64,000 nucleotides of DNA from Xanthobacteraceae bacterium (GCA_029239875.1 JARBUD010000016.1:1-64000), one strand, 5' to 3'; positions 7,995-17,306 are shown, counted from the stretch's first letter. Translations and numbers: made by a program. The notes: generated by a model from the letters alone, not told the origin.

Positions 7995-9431
7995 TCAGTT
8001 CTTCTCGATCCGCCGCACCCCGCCCATATAGGGCACCAGCACGTCCGGCACCGTCACCGAGCCGTCCTCGTTCTGGTAGTTCTCGAGGATCGCCACCATG
8101 GCGCGGCCGACCGCGACGCCCGAGCCGTTGAGCGTGTGGACGAAACGCGGCTGCTTGGCGCCCGCCGGCCGGTAGCGGGCGTTCATCCGCCGCGCCTGGA
8201 AGTCGGTGCAGGTCGAGACCGAGGAGATCTCGCGATAGGCGTTCTGCCCCGGCAGCCAGACCTCGATGTCGAAGGTGCGGGCCGAGGCGAAGCCCATGTC
8301 GCCGGTGCAGAGCGTCACCACGCGGTGGTGCAGGTCGAGCTTCCTGAGCACCGCCTGCGCGCAGGCGAGCATGCGCTCCTGCTCGTCGAGCGAGGCTTCC
8401 GGCGTGGTGATGGAGACCATCTCCACCTTGTTGAACTGGTGCTGGCGGATCATGCCGCGGGTATCGCGCCCCGCCGATCCTGCCTCGGCGCGGAAGCAGG
8501 GCGTGAGCGCAGTGAAGCGCAGTGGGAGTTCCTCTTCGGCGAGGATGCTCTCGCGCACGAGATTGGTCAGCGGCACCTCGGCGGTGGGGATGAGCCAGAG
8601 CGAAGCCCGTTCCTTTTCCAGATGAGCAATATTGGCGCGGATCATCCGCTTCAATTCCGCAAGACTTGGGACATCCTCAGACTGTGTCGCCGAATCCCAA
8701 AGCGCACGATCTTCAGCTATCTTCAGCTCTTCATCGCTCAGGGTGCGGTTGGCTTTGAACTGATCGTCCTCAAACTTCGGCAGCTGCGCCGTGCCGAACA
8801 TCGCCTCGTCCTTGACGAGGATGGGCGGGGCGACCTCGGTGTAGCCGTGCTCTTCGGTATGCGTGTCGATGAAGAACTGGCCGATGGCGCGCTCCAGCCG
8901 CGCCAGCCGGTTCTTCAGTACGACGAAGCGGGCGCCGGAGAGCTTGGCGGCCAACTCGAAATCCATCTGGCCGAGCGCCTCGCCGATCTCGAAATGCTGC
9001 TTCGGGGCGAACGCATAGCTGCGCTTCTCGCCGACCTTGGCGATCTCGACATTGTCGTGCTCGTCCTTGCCCTCCGGCACGATGGCGAGCGGCGCGTTGG
9101 GGATGGCGGCGAGCTTGTCGTTCAGCTCGGTCTCGGCCGCCTTCACGTCTTCTTCCAGCGCCGGGATGTCGGTCTTGAGCTTGCCGACCTCGGCCATCAG
9201 CGTCTCGGCGCGCGCATCGTCGCCGGCCTTCTTGGCGCCGCCGATCTCCTTGGAGGCGGCGTTGCGGCGGGCCTGCAGCTCTTCCAGCTTCACGATGCCG
9301 GAGCGGCGGCGCTCGTCGAGCGCGACGAGGCTATCGACCAGCGCCTGCGCCTCGGCCGCATCGCTGCCGCGCCGCACTAGCGCCTCGACGAGGCCCTGCG
9401 GCTCCTCGCGGATCCATTTGATGTCGTGCAT
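7995..9431 (-). CDS. serS: Seryl-tRNA synthetase with an internal insert
   Basis: Class II synthetase charging tRNA-Ser. The 478-residue protein has the N-terminal coiled-coil arm (about 30-105), then the catalytic domain with [10 protein letters not shown] at 211-220, [14 protein letters not shown] at 281-294, motif 2 around [21 protein letters not shown] (313-333) and the C-terminal [15 protein letters not shown] (437-450). It is about 50 residues longer than the usual 425-430. The excess sits between PKFEDDQFK and LWLIPTAEV, residues about 226-277, directly before the serine-binding TAE loop. The start at 9431 ([10 protein letters not shown]) matches the family; longer in-frame extensions run into repeat family A. 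It follows tatC. Confidence 0.95.
   Translation of the reverse strand: MHDIKWIREEPQGLVEALVRRGSDAAEAQALVDSLVALDERRRSGIVKLEELQARRNAASKEIGGAKKAGDDARAETLMAEVGKLKTDIPALEEDVKAAETELNDKLAAIPNAPLAIVPEGKDEHDNVEIAKVGEKRSYAFAPKQHFEIGEALGQMDFELAAKLSGARFVVLKNRLARLERAIGQFFIDTHTEEHGYTEVAPPILVKDEAMFGTAQLPKFEDDQFKANRTLSDEELKIAEDRALWDSATQSEDVPSLAELKRMIRANIAHLEKERASLWLIPTAEVPLTNLVRESILAEEELPLRFTALTPCFRAEAGSAGRDTRGMIRQHQFNKVEMVSITTPEASLDEQERMLACAQAVLRKLDLHHRVVTLCTGDMGFASARTFDIEVWLPGQNAYREISSVSTCTDFQARRMNARYRPAGAKQPRFVHTLNGSGVAVGRAMVAILENYQNEDGSVTVPDVLVPYMGGVRRIEKN
8601..8756 (-). other. In-frame insert inside serS, about 52 codons, lower GC
   Basis: This stretch encodes roughly residues 226-277 of SerRS, which most SerRS proteins lack. 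By hand count it is about 53 percent G+C, well below the flanking serS sequence. It would encode two charged helices ([16 protein letters not shown] and [21 protein letters not shown]) with no stop or frameshift. It enters just before the serine-binding TAE loop. The edges are estimated from family knowledge and may be off by several codons. Confidence 0.7.
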
Positions 9432-9524
9432 GGAAGTCTCGCTTTCGCCTCGTGGCGTTTTTCCGGCCCCGACGTACCGAAAGGCCGCGACCGCGACAAG
9501 TCCCGCGTGGAGCGGGCCTGCGTG

Positions 9525-9681
9525 CTTCGAGGCTCGCTTCGCTCGCACCTCAGCATGACGACGTTAGGAGCAACCTCATCCTGAGGTGCCCGGCCAGAGG
9601 CCGAGCCTCGAAGGATGCTCATCCGGGTGCGCTTAACTCACCATCCTTCGAGGCGCGCTGCGCGCGCACCTCAGGATGAGG
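9525..9681. repeat. Palindromic intergenic repeat, family A (three units)
   Basis: Three family A units fill most of the gap between tatC and serS: 9525-9558 (TTCGAGGCTCGC...CAGCATGACG, a slightly decayed end), 9574-9617 in inverted orientation, and 9642-9681. Ends match the units at 417-524 and 22651-22757. Their position between cotranscribed tatC and serS suggests they could act as mRNA hairpins, partly separating the two genes; that role is inference. Confidence 0.85.
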
Positions 9682-9700
9682 ATGTTCCGGGAGGGACCCG

Positions 9701-10492
9701 TCAGGCCGTCGAGCTCTCCGCCGCCTCGGCCGCGGCGCGCCGCTTCTCGATCATGCGCACGAGATAGACCGAGATCTCGTAGAGCAGCAGGGTCGGGATG
9801 GCGAGGCCGAGCTGGCTGATCACGTCCGGCGGCGTCAGCACCGCCGCCACCACGAACACGCCGACGATGGCGTAGCGGCGGAAGCGCTTGAGCTGGTCGG
9901 AGGTGACGACGCCGATCTGCGCCAGAAGGGTGAGCACCACCGGCAGCTGGAAACAGATGCCGAAGGCGAAGATCAGCGTCATGATCAGCGACAGATATTC
10001 GCTGACCTGCGGCAGCATGGAGATTTCCGGCGAGTCCGGCCCGGCCATCTGCTGCATGGAGAGGAAGTAGGTCATCGCCAGCGGCATGGCGACGAAATAG
10101 ACGAAGGCCGCCCCGATCAGGAAGCACACCGGCGTCGCCACGAGATAGGGCCGGAAGGCGTTCTTCTCGTGGCTGTAGAGGCCCGGCGCCACGAACATGT
10201 AGATCTGCGTCGCCACCACCGGGAAGGAGATGAACGCCGCGCCGAACATGCCGAGCTTGATCTGGGTGAACAGGAATTCCTGCGGCGCCGTGTAGATGAG
10301 CTTCACGTGCTCGGTGCCGCCGGCCGCGAACTCATACGGCCAGAGCAGGATGTTGTAGATGAACTTGCCCAGCATGAAGCAGGCGAAGAAGGCGATGAAG
10401 AAGGCGATGAGCGACTTGATCAGCCGCGCGCGCAGCTCGATCAGGTGCTCGATCAGCGGCGCCTTGGTCGCGTCGATGTCTTCCTGGCTCAT
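9701..10492 (-). CDS. tatC: Sec-independent (Tat) translocase subunit TatC
   Basis: The receptor subunit of the twin-arginine translocase, which recognises the RR signal peptide. It has 263 residues with six membrane segments. The N-terminal LIEHLIELRARL (13-24) and the FVAPGLYSHEKN loop (about 100-111) are the family's signal-peptide binding regions. Its ATG overlaps the tatB stop (ATGA-type, 10489-10492), indicating translational coupling. At least the FhuD-like and LivK proteins of this window carry Tat-type signals. Confidence 0.97.
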   Translation of the reverse strand: MSQEDIDATKAPLIEHLIELRARLIKSLIAFFIAFFACFMLGKFIYNILLWPYEFAAGGTEHVKLIYTAPQEFLFTQIKLGMFGAAFISFPVVATQIYMFVAPGLYSHEKNAFRPYLVATPVCFLIGAAFVYFVAMPLAMTYFLSMQQMAGPDSPEISMLPQVSEYLSLIMTLIFAFGICFQLPVVLTLLAQIGVVTSDQLKRFRRYAIVGVFVVAAVLTPPDVISQLGLAIPTLLLYEISVYLVRMIEKRRAAAEAAESSTA

Positions 10493-11301
10493 GCCGCAGG
10501 TCCTTCGCCGCCCGACGCCTTCGGCCTGACGCGCGGCTTGGCGGCGGTCTTTGCAGGCTTGGTGGCAGCCGATGCCGGCGCATCGAGATCGGCCACGGCC
10601 TCGGCGACCTCGCTCTCCACCTTCGCGGCCGCCGGCTTGCGCGCGGCGCGCTTGGAAGCGCCCTCGGCCGGCGTGGCGCCGCCGGAGGTTTCCGCCGCAG
10701 GCTTGGCGGCGATGCGGGGGCGCTTCGGCTTGGTCTCGGCCTTAACCTCAGGCGCCGCCGGCGGTGCATTGGTCGGCGGCGCAGCAGCCGCGACAACCGG
10801 CTTCGCCTCGGCCTTGGGAGGCTCGACCTTCGCGGGCTCGGATTTCGTGGGTTCCACAGGCACTTGCGCGGCGGCGCTGCGCACTTCCTGCTCGATGGTC
10901 TCGAAGGGGTTCGGCTCCAGGTCGCCCGGCGGCGGCAGCTGCGCCTCGACCGCTTCGGCCGACGGCAGGTCGCCGCGCTCGACCGAGCCGGTCGGCGCCT
11001 TCAGGTCGGCCTCGATGTCCTGCAGCGGATTGGTGGGCATCGCCTCGGCCAGCGAGTCGCGCGCGCCGGTGGCGAGGCCCGCGAGGTCGTTCTTCAGCGA
11101 GGTGACGTTGTCCTTGAGGTCGGACAGCTCCGCCTCGCGCAGCGCCTCGTTGAACTGCCCCTGGAATTCGCCCGCCATGCGCCGCAGCTTGCCGATGCCC
11201 TGCCCCACGGTACGCAGGACGCGCGGCAATTCCTTCGGCCCGATCACCACGAGGGCGACGATGCCGATCACAAGCAGCTCGGACCAGCCGATATCAAACA
11301 T
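10489..11301 (-). CDS. tatB: Sec-independent (Tat) translocase subunit TatB
   Basis: One N-terminal membrane helix (MFDIGWSELLVIGIVALVVIGPKELPRVLR) with the conserved GPKELP hinge at 21-26, then an amphipathic helix to about residue 60. The remainder, to 270 residues, is an Ala/Pro/Glu/Lys-rich tail, much longer than in E. coli (171) but usual in Hyphomicrobiales. TatB and TatC form the receptor for Tat substrates. The gene lies between tatA and tatC on the same strand. Confidence 0.95.
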   Translation of the reverse strand: MFDIGWSELLVIGIVALVVIGPKELPRVLRTVGQGIGKLRRMAGEFQGQFNEALREAELSDLKDNVTSLKNDLAGLATGARDSLAEAMPTNPLQDIEADLKAPTGSVERGDLPSAEAVEAQLPPPGDLEPNPFETIEQEVRSAAAQVPVEPTKSEPAKVEPPKAEAKPVVAAAAPPTNAPPAAPEVKAETKPKRPRIAAKPAAETSGGATPAEGASKRAARKPAAAKVESEVAEAVADLDAPASAATKPAKTAAKPRVRPKASGGEGPAA

Positions 11302-11312
11302 GCATCAAGACG

Positions 11313-11331
11313 GGGCCGCGCTCCGCGGCCC
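11313..11331 (-). other. Stem-loop between tatA and tatB
   Basis: GGGCCGCG (11313-11320), a three-base loop, then CGCGGCCC (11324-11331) form a perfect 8-bp stem in the 57-base gap between tatA and tatB. There is no T-run, so it is not a classic terminator. It may attenuate or shield the message so that more TatA than TatB is made; that role is inferred. Confidence 0.5.
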
Positions 11332-11358
11332 TCCCCGGTCAGAGGCCGACGGACGGGA

Positions 11359-11577
11359 TCAGCTGACCTTGGTCTGCTCGGCTTCCACCTTGGGCTGACG
11401 GTCGATCGAACGCACCGGCTCGGCCGGCTTGGTGTCCTCGTCGTCGGCCATGCCCTTCTTGAACGCCTTGATGCCCTTGGCGGCATCGCCCATCAGCTCC
11501 GACAGCTTGCCGCGACCGAAGAGGAGCAGCACGACCACCAGAACGATGATCCAATGCCAAATGCTCAGCGAACCCAT
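11359..11577 (-). CDS. tatA: Sec-independent (Tat) translocase subunit TatA
   Basis: The pore-forming Tat subunit, 72 residues. It begins [25 protein letters not shown]: one membrane helix, the FGRGKL hinge at 20-25, and an amphipathic helix with [15 protein letters not shown] used the ATG at 11577, which gives the standard N-terminus; a start 48 bases upstream would add a non-family extension. It is first in the tatA-tatB-tatC run. The ABC ATPase gene upstream ends only 66 bases away and may be cotranscribed. Confidence 0.96.
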   Translation of the reverse strand: MGSLSIWHWIIVLVVVLLLFGRGKLSELMGDAAKGIKAFKKGMADDEDTKPAEPVRSIDRQPKVEAEQTKVS

Positions 11578-11643
11578 AACCAAACTCCCTGTCCGAAACG
11601 CCGCCGGCCCCTCGCGGCCACGCATCGCAATTAAAGCCGGACA

Positions 11644-12723
11644 CTAGGGCCGGGCCGTGGCGAACACAAGAACCTCTCCCAGCTCCACGTTCACGCCGAC
11701 GTCATGCCCACGCAGCAATCCCGCCTTGCTGCGGCGTCGGGCTACCAGCGGTCGGTCGAGACCGGACACCGCAACCTCATAAAGGTCGAGCTCGCCGAGG
11801 AATCGGTGCGTCACTACCCGCCCCGGCACGCCCGAGCCGGGGGCCATCACCTCGATCCCCTGCGGGCGGATCGCGGCCACCGCCACGCTGCCCTCGGCAA
11901 GGCCGGGGGCCGGGAAGCGGCCGAGCGCGGTCTCGATGCGACCGTTGCGCACGATTCCCGATACTTCGTTGATCTCGCAGAAGAAACGCGCCACTTCGAG
12001 GTCGGCGGGACGGCGGTAGAGCTCCTCCGGGGTGCCGACCTGCACCAGCTCGCCCTTGCGCATCAGGGCGATGCGGTCGCCGAGCCGCATGGCCTCCTCG
12101 GGGTCATGGGTGACGATGATCGAGGTGGCGCGGGCATCGCGCAGCACCTGCAGCGTCTCGGCGCGCACACTGCCGCGCAGGCGACTGTCGAGCCCGGAGA
12201 AGGGTTCGTCCATAAGGAGAATGCCGGGGCGCGGCACGAGCGCGCGGGCCAGCGCCACGCGCTGCTGCTCGCCGCCGGACAGGGCATGAGGATAGTCTTC
12301 CGCGTGCTCCTCCAGCCTCACCCGCGCCAGCGCCCGGAGGGCCTCGTCGTGCGCCTCGGCCGGCTGCAGCGCGCGCAGGCCGAAGGCGACGTTCTGGACA
12401 TTGGTGAGGTGCGGGAACAGCGCATAGTCTTGGAAGACCAGCCCGATATTGCGCTTCTCCGGCGGCACATAGGCGCCGGGGCCTGCCACCACCTGGCGGT
12501 CGAGCAGGATGCGGCCGCTGGTCGGGCGTTCGATGCCGGCGATGAGGCGCAGCAGGGTGGTCTTGCCGCAGCCGGACTGGCCGAGCAGGCAGACGATCTC
12601 GCCCGGCTCGACGGTGAGCGAGACGCCGCGCACCGCTTCGACCTCGTCATAGCCGTGGCGCACGTCCTCCAGCATCAGGCGGCTCGCCAGCGAGACGGGG
12701 GTGCGGACCGGCGCCTGGTACAT
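11644..12723 (-). CDS. ABC transporter ATP-binding protein, FbpC-like, without a permease nearby
   Basis: A 359-residue ATPase of the ferric iron/spermidine/sulfate type. Walker A is GQSGCGKTT (48-56), the Q-loop is FQDYALFPH, the signature is LSGGEQQ (148-154) and Walker B is ILLMDEP (168-174), with a switch His in VTHDPEEAM. The last 110 residues resemble a TOBE regulatory domain (VAAIRPQGIEV). Such ATPases pair with inner-membrane permeases and a binding protein, but none is encoded next to it. It interrupts the usual scpB-tatA order. The substrate cannot be told from the sequence. Confidence 0.9.
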   Translation of the reverse strand: MYQAPVRTPVSLASRLMLEDVRHGYDEVEAVRGVSLTVEPGEIVCLLGQSGCGKTTLLRLIAGIERPTSGRILLDRQVVAGPGAYVPPEKRNIGLVFQDYALFPHLTNVQNVAFGLRALQPAEAHDEALRALARVRLEEHAEDYPHALSGGEQQRVALARALVPRPGILLMDEPFSGLDSRLRGSVRAETLQVLRDARATSIIVTHDPEEAMRLGDRIALMRKGELVQVGTPEELYRRPADLEVARFFCEINEVSGIVRNGRIETALGRFPAPGLAEGSVAVAAIRPQGIEVMAPGSGVPGRVVTHRFLGELDLYEVAVSGLDRPLVARRRSKAGLLRGHDVGVNVELGEVLVFATARP

Positions 12724-12761
12724 GCGGGAGGTCTCCTGTCGCGGTATAGGCGAGGACGCGC

Positions 12762-13499
12762 TCAGCGCTCCTCGTCCTCGTCCTCGCCCGGCTCGGGTTC
12801 AGGCGCGAAGGAGAGATCGAATTCCGGCTCCAGCGGGTCCTCGTCGTCCTTCAGCGCCGGATCGTCGCTCGGCAGGGGCACCGTTAGGCCCGCGGAGACC
12901 CGCGCGTCAATCAGCCCGGTGCCGCGCAACTCGTCGAGGCCGGGCAGGTCGCCGATGGCGTCAAGCCCGAAATGCACCAGGAAGGTCTCGCTGGTGCCGT
13001 AGGTCACCGGCCGGCCAGGGCTGCGCCGGCGCCCGCGCATGCGCACCCAGCCCGCCGCGAGCAGCACGTCGAGCGTGCCCTTGTTGGTGGAGACGCCGCG
13101 TATCTCCTCGATCTCGGCGCGGGTCACCGGCTGGTGGTAGGCGATGATGGCGAGCGTCTCCAGCGCCGCGCGCGAGAGCCGGCGCGGCTCCGGCTTGTCG
13201 CGCGCCAGCAGGAAACCCAGGTCCGGCGCGGTGCGCAGCATCCACTTGCCGGCGACGCGCACGAGATTGACCCCGCGCGGGGCATAATCGGCGGAGAGCT
13301 CGGCCAGCAGCGACCGCACGTCCGAGCCTTCCGGCAGCCGGGCGGCGATGGTCGCCTCGTCGAGAGGCTCGCCGGCGGCGAACAGCATGGCCTCCAGCAG
13401 CCGCAGCGCCGGCTCGCGCGCGATCCGGGACGCGGCGTGCGTCTCCTGTTCGAGGTCCTCGGGAGCAGTTCGGGCGCTGCGGGCGGCTTCCGCGTTCAT
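12762..13499 (-). CDS. scpB: Segregation and condensation protein B
   Basis: ScpB joins ScpA and SMC in the bacterial condensin complex. The 245-residue protein has the two winged-helix domains: RLLEAMLFAAGEPLDEATIAARLP (about 33-56) and LETLAIIAYHQPVTRAEIEEIRGV (about 133-156), the latter the most conserved ScpB segment. An acidic tail ends the protein. Its start overlaps the scpA stop (13496-13499), so the two are translationally coupled. Confidence 0.95.
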   Translation of the reverse strand: MNAEAARSARTAPEDLEQETHAASRIAREPALRLLEAMLFAAGEPLDEATIAARLPEGSDVRSLLAELSADYAPRGVNLVRVAGKWMLRTAPDLGFLLARDKPEPRRLSRAALETLAIIAYHQPVTRAEIEEIRGVSTNKGTLDVLLAAGWVRMRGRRRSPGRPVTYGTSETFLVHFGLDAIGDLPGLDELRGTGLIDARVSAGLTVPLPSDDPALKDDEDPLEPEFDLSFAPEPEPGEDEDEER

Positions 13500-14317
13500 G
13501 CGCCCTCCCCCGAGCCACCGTCGCTGCCGCCTTCGCCGCGGCCGCGGATCCAGATCGGAGAGAAGGCGTCATCCTGCTGAACGTCGATCAGCCCCTCGCG
13601 CACCATCTCCAGCGTCGCAGAGAAGCCGGAGGCGAGCGCGGTCGCCCGCATCTTCGGATCGGCGATCCAGTTCAGCAGGAATCCGTCGAGCCGCGCCCAT
13701 TCGCCGTGCAGCGAGAGACGGCCGATCAGCCGCTCCAGCCGCTCGCGCGCCTCGGCCAGCGAGATCACGTTGCGCGGGGGGAAGCGCACCCGCGACAGCG
13801 CCACCTTCTGGCGTTGCGCGCCATAGGCGGCGAGCAGGTCATAGAGCGTCGCCTCGTAGACGACGGGACCTGAGCGCTGCAGCGGCTCGGGCGCGCCGCG
13901 CGCGAACACCTCGTGGCCGATGCGGTCGCGGGTGGCGAGATGGGCGGCGGCGCCGCGGATGCGCTCCAGCCGGCGCAGCCGCTCGGCGAGGTTGGCGGCG
14001 AGGTCGGCGGCGCTGGGCCCCTCCTCCTTCGGAGGGTCGGGCAGCAGCAGACGCGACTTCAGATAGGCGAGCCACGCCGCCATGACGAGATAGTCGGCGG
14101 CAAGCTCCAGCCTTATGCGCCGCGCCTCCTCGACGAAGACGAGATACTGCTCGGCCAGCTCGAGGATGGAGATGCGCGAGAGGTCCACCTTCTGGGTACG
14201 CGCCAGCGCCAGCAGCAGGTCGAGCGGCCCCTCGAAGCCGTCGACGTCGACTACCAGAGCGGGGTCGCCCGCCTGGCGCACGGCATCGGCTTCGAAGGAG
14301 AACTGGCTTTGAACCAT
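13496..14317 (-). CDS. scpA: Segregation and condensation protein A
   Basis: The kleisin subunit of the SMC-ScpAB condensin. It has 273 residues: the N-terminal SMC-neck binding region starts with VDVDGFEGPLDLLLALARTQKVDLSRISI (about 22-50), typical for ScpA, and a C-terminal winged helix binds the SMC cap. It lies directly after nagZ (20-base gap) and overlaps scpB, a standard alphaproteobacterial arrangement. Confidence 0.95.
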   Translation of the reverse strand: MVQSQFSFEADAVRQAGDPALVVDVDGFEGPLDLLLALARTQKVDLSRISILELAEQYLVFVEEARRIRLELAADYLVMAAWLAYLKSRLLLPDPPKEEGPSAADLAANLAERLRRLERIRGAAAHLATRDRIGHEVFARGAPEPLQRSGPVVYEATLYDLLAAYGAQRQKVALSRVRFPPRNVISLAEARERLERLIGRLSLHGEWARLDGFLLNWIADPKMRATALASGFSATLEMVREGLIDVQQDDAFSPIWIRGRGEGGSDGGSGEGA

Positions 14318-14336
14318 TGCGGACCGCGGCTGGCGT

Positions 14337-15365
14337 TCAGGACGCCGCGATCATATCCGAAAAACGCGCGCGCGCCTCACTTTGCGCGATCTGGCCGGCC
14401 GGATGCAACCGCGCCAGCGCCTCGACGCAGCGGCGCGCCGCCTCGCCCGCGAGCAGCGGGGAGCGGGAGGCTACCTCGGCCATCTCGTCGAGGCGGCCGT
14501 TGCAGTGGAGCGCGAGGTCGCAGCCGGCGGCAAACGCCGCCTCGGCCCGGACGGCCAGCGAGCCGGCGAGCGCGCCCATGGAGAGGTCGTCGCTCATCAG
14601 CGCGCCGTCGAAGCCGATATGGCCGCGGATCACCTCGTCGATGACGCGCTTCGAAGTGGTGGCCGGGAGGTCGGGGTCGATGGCGGCGTAGACCACATGG
14701 GCGGTCATGCCGAGCGGTAGGTCGGCGAGCAGGCGGAACGGCTCGAAATCCGTCGCCTCCAGTTCCTCGCGGGAGGTCTCGACGACAGGCAGGCTCTCAT
14801 GGCTGTCGGCGCGCGCCCGGCCATGGCCGGGAATGTGCTTGAGCACCGGCAGCACGCCGCCTTCCATCAGTCCTTCCGCCGCGGCGCGGGCGAGATGCGC
14901 CACCTGCGCCGGGGTCGAACCATAGGCACGGTCGCCGATGATGCCGTGGCCTTCCGGCAGGCGAAGATCGGCGCAGGGAACGCAATCGACATTGATGCCG
15001 AGAGCCGCGAGGTCGTCGGCCATCAGCCGTGCGCCGAGCCGGGCGGCGTCGGCTGCGCCCACATTGTCGCCGGCCTCGGCGCGGCGGGCGAAGATCTCGG
15101 CCGGCGGGTATTTCGGCCAGTGCGGCGGGCCGAGGCGCTGCACCCTTCCGCCTTCCTGGTCGATCAGCACCGGTGCGTCCTCGCGGCCGACGACGGCGCG
15201 GAAGGCAGCGACCAGCGCCGCCACCTGCGCGGGCGTATCGACGTTGCGGCGGAACAGGATGAGGCCCCAAGGGGCGGACTGCCGGAGGAAATCCTCTTCC
15301 TCCGGCGTGAGCACGAAGCCGGCGCAGCCGGTGATGAAGGCGCGCGGCGCCAGCGGAACGGTCAT
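14337..15365 (-). CDS. nagZ: Beta-N-acetylhexosaminidase NagZ (glycoside hydrolase family 3)
   Basis: It removes N-acetylglucosamine from anhydromuropeptides during peptidoglycan recycling in the cytoplasm. The 342-residue barrel carries LIDQEGGRVQR (67-77), KHIPGHG (176-182), the catalytic-loop histidine in DSHESLP (187-193) and the nucleophile region SDDLSMGAL (258-266). No signal peptide is seen, in line with cytosolic NagZ. In organisms with AmpR-AmpC its product pathway feeds beta-lactamase induction; no such genes are in this window. It is cotranscribed with the SPOR-domain gene upstream (8-base gap) and scpA downstream. Confidence 0.95.
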   Translation of the reverse strand: MTVPLAPRAFITGCAGFVLTPEEEDFLRQSAPWGLILFRRNVDTPAQVAALVAAFRAVVGREDAPVLIDQEGGRVQRLGPPHWPKYPPAEIFARRAEAGDNVGAADAARLGARLMADDLAALGINVDCVPCADLRLPEGHGIIGDRAYGSTPAQVAHLARAAAEGLMEGGVLPVLKHIPGHGRARADSHESLPVVETSREELEATDFEPFRLLADLPLGMTAHVVYAAIDPDLPATTSKRVIDEVIRGHIGFDGALMSDDLSMGALAGSLAVRAEAAFAAGCDLALHCNGRLDEMAEVASRSPLLAGEAARRCVEALARLHPAGQIAQSEARARFSDMIAAS

Positions 15366-15372
15366 TGCTGGA

Positions 15373-17211
15373 TCAGTTACGCTGGACCATGCAGTCGCCG
15401 CCCTGCGCGCGCAGCGCCTCGCACAGCTTCACCGCATCGTCGCGGCCGCTGAACGAGCCGACCTGGGCGCGGTAGTAGACGCCGCGGTCGCCGAGATCGG
15501 CGCGCTTCACCGAGAAGGGCTGGTTGCTCAGGAGGCCCGGATACTTGCCCTGCATCGAGCGCCAGGTCGCCTGCGCCTCCTGTTCCGAGCGTACCGAGGC
15601 GATCTGCACGACATAGGCGCCCGCCGGAGCCGGGCTGGCCGACGGCTGCGGCGCCTGCGCGGCCGGAGCCGGCGCGGCAGCCGGGGCCGCCGCGACGCGC
15701 TCCTGCGCCGGGACGTTGTCGACGATCGACGGGGTGGCCGAGAGCGGCGTCGGGCTGGTCGGCACCGGCCCACCGGTGCCCGTGTTCAGCGGGATCGGGG
15801 TGGAGACCGCCGACTGGCCGGACGACGGCAGCGAAGTCGGCGCGACCGGAGTCGGAGCCGGCGCGGAATCGTCGGGGACTACAGTGCCGTCGGCACGCAC
15901 GGTGAGCGTGCGCACGCGCTTCGGCTCGGCGGAATTGGACGACGCGGAGGACTGCGACGGCGTGGTCTGGATCACCCGCGGCTGCTGCGGCTGCGCCGCC
16001 TGCGAGACATCGACCGGCTGCTCCTCGCTGGAGACCACCTGCTCGTTGCCGGTGGTGGCGTTGCCGCCGACGCGGTCATAGATCAGCTTCTGCCCATCGC
16101 TCGCCTGCTGCTCCGGGGCCGGCTGGGCCGGGGTGACCTTGTTCGGACCCTGGTCGGCGCGGATCACCGGCGGCTCGCCCGAGGGTCCGGAGGCGCCCTG
16201 CGGCCGCATGAGAACGACATAGGCGCCGGCCGTCACGGCGACGGCGGCGACCATCAGCCCGCCGATCAGCAGCAGCCGGCGACGGCCGCGCCGCTCCGGC
16301 ACGTCGGCACCGGAATCGTCGTCATAGGCCTCGGCGGACTCGCCGTCATAATCGGCGGCCGAGCGGCCATAGTCGTAGGCGTCCTCGTCCAGATCGAACT
16401 GGCGCGCCTGCACCGGCGCCGCGGCGCGGGCTGCGGGCTGCGCAGGAGCGGCCGGAGACTGGTCGGCATTGTTGGCGGCGGCACGCGCCATCCAAGACGG
16501 CAGGCGCGATTCCGCTTCCGCGGCAGGCTCCTGCGGCACCTCGGCGCGCTGGGGCTGGCGAGGTGCCTCGTAACGAGGGGCTTCAGGACGCGGAGCCTCG
16601 GGACGCGGCGGCGCCGCACGAGGTGCTTCCGGACGCGGCGGCACCGGGCGCACCGGCTCTCCGGCGGGAGCCATCGGGGCGGGAGCCATGGGCGCGCGCG
16701 CCACCGCCTCGCCTGCCGCGGCATGCGAGGGAGCGACCGGAGGACGGCGCGGCGGCTCGATGGGCTGCGGACGCGGCGGCACATAGGGCGCACGCGGCTC
16801 GGCGGAGCGGGCCTCCGGCGCAGCAGGCGACGACGGACGCGGCGCCGGCGCCTCGGGGCGGCTGAAGCTGCGATTGGCCTCGCGCGCGGCATCCTCGATC
16901 GAGTGGCGCGGCGTCGGCGCGGCGGGACGCGACGTGCCCTCGCCATAGACCTCGGCGGCCAGCGCGGCGAAGGAGCCGGGCGCGGGACGGCCCGGCTCGG
17001 GAGCGCGCGGCGCGGCAGGCCGCGGCGACGGCGGGTATGGAGAGGGCCGCGGCGCCGCCGACTGCGGCGCAGGAGCGGCCGGCCGGCGGGCAGTCTCGGA
17101 CTGGCGCAGCAGATCGGCGAACTCGTCTTCCTGACCCATCAGGCGAGCAAGTTCGGCAAGCGGATCCTCGGCCGGGACTTCCTGCCGATTGCGCACGGTT
17201 TCATTGCCCAT
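15373..17211 (-). CDS. SPOR domain-containing membrane protein
   Basis: A 612-residue division-site protein. A Pro/Ala/Arg-rich disordered cytoplasmic region (about 1-300) is followed by one membrane helix after RRGRRRLLL, a periplasmic linker, and a C-terminal SPOR domain (about 535-612) containing YVVQIASVRSEQEAQATW and YYRAQVGSFSGRDDAVKLCEAL. SPOR domains bind septal peptidoglycan lacking stem peptides. The order argS-SPOR-nagZ-scpA-scpB is typical of alphaproteobacteria. I start at ATG 17211 (MGNETVRN); an upstream in-frame ATG at 17247 would add an atypical 12 residues. Confidence 0.9.
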   Translation of the reverse strand: MGNETVRNRQEVPAEDPLAELARLMGQEDEFADLLRQSETARRPAAPAPQSAAPRPSPYPPSPRPAAPRAPEPGRPAPGSFAALAAEVYGEGTSRPAAPTPRHSIEDAAREANRSFSRPEAPAPRPSSPAAPEARSAEPRAPYVPPRPQPIEPPRRPPVAPSHAAAGEAVARAPMAPAPMAPAGEPVRPVPPRPEAPRAAPPRPEAPRPEAPRYEAPRQPQRAEVPQEPAAEAESRLPSWMARAAANNADQSPAAPAQPAARAAAPVQARQFDLDEDAYDYGRSAADYDGESAEAYDDDSGADVPERRGRRRLLLIGGLMVAAVAVTAGAYVVLMRPQGASGPSGEPPVIRADQGPNKVTPAQPAPEQQASDGQKLIYDRVGGNATTGNEQVVSSEEQPVDVSQAAQPQQPRVIQTTPSQSSASSNSAEPKRVRTLTVRADGTVVPDDSAPAPTPVAPTSLPSSGQSAVSTPIPLNTGTGGPVPTSPTPLSATPSIVDNVPAQERVAAAPAAAPAPAAQAPQPSASPAPAGAYVVQIASVRSEQEAQATWRSMQGKYPGLLSNQPFSVKRADLGDRGVYYRAQVGSFSGRDDAVKLCEALRAQGGDCMVQRN

Positions 17212-17306
17212 ATCACAGAACCTGTTCGCTGCGCCGTTACACACCACCGCCCGGAGCGGACGGCATCACAGCGGCGGCAGGCCGAACGTTCTGTCGCGCG
17301 ACACGC

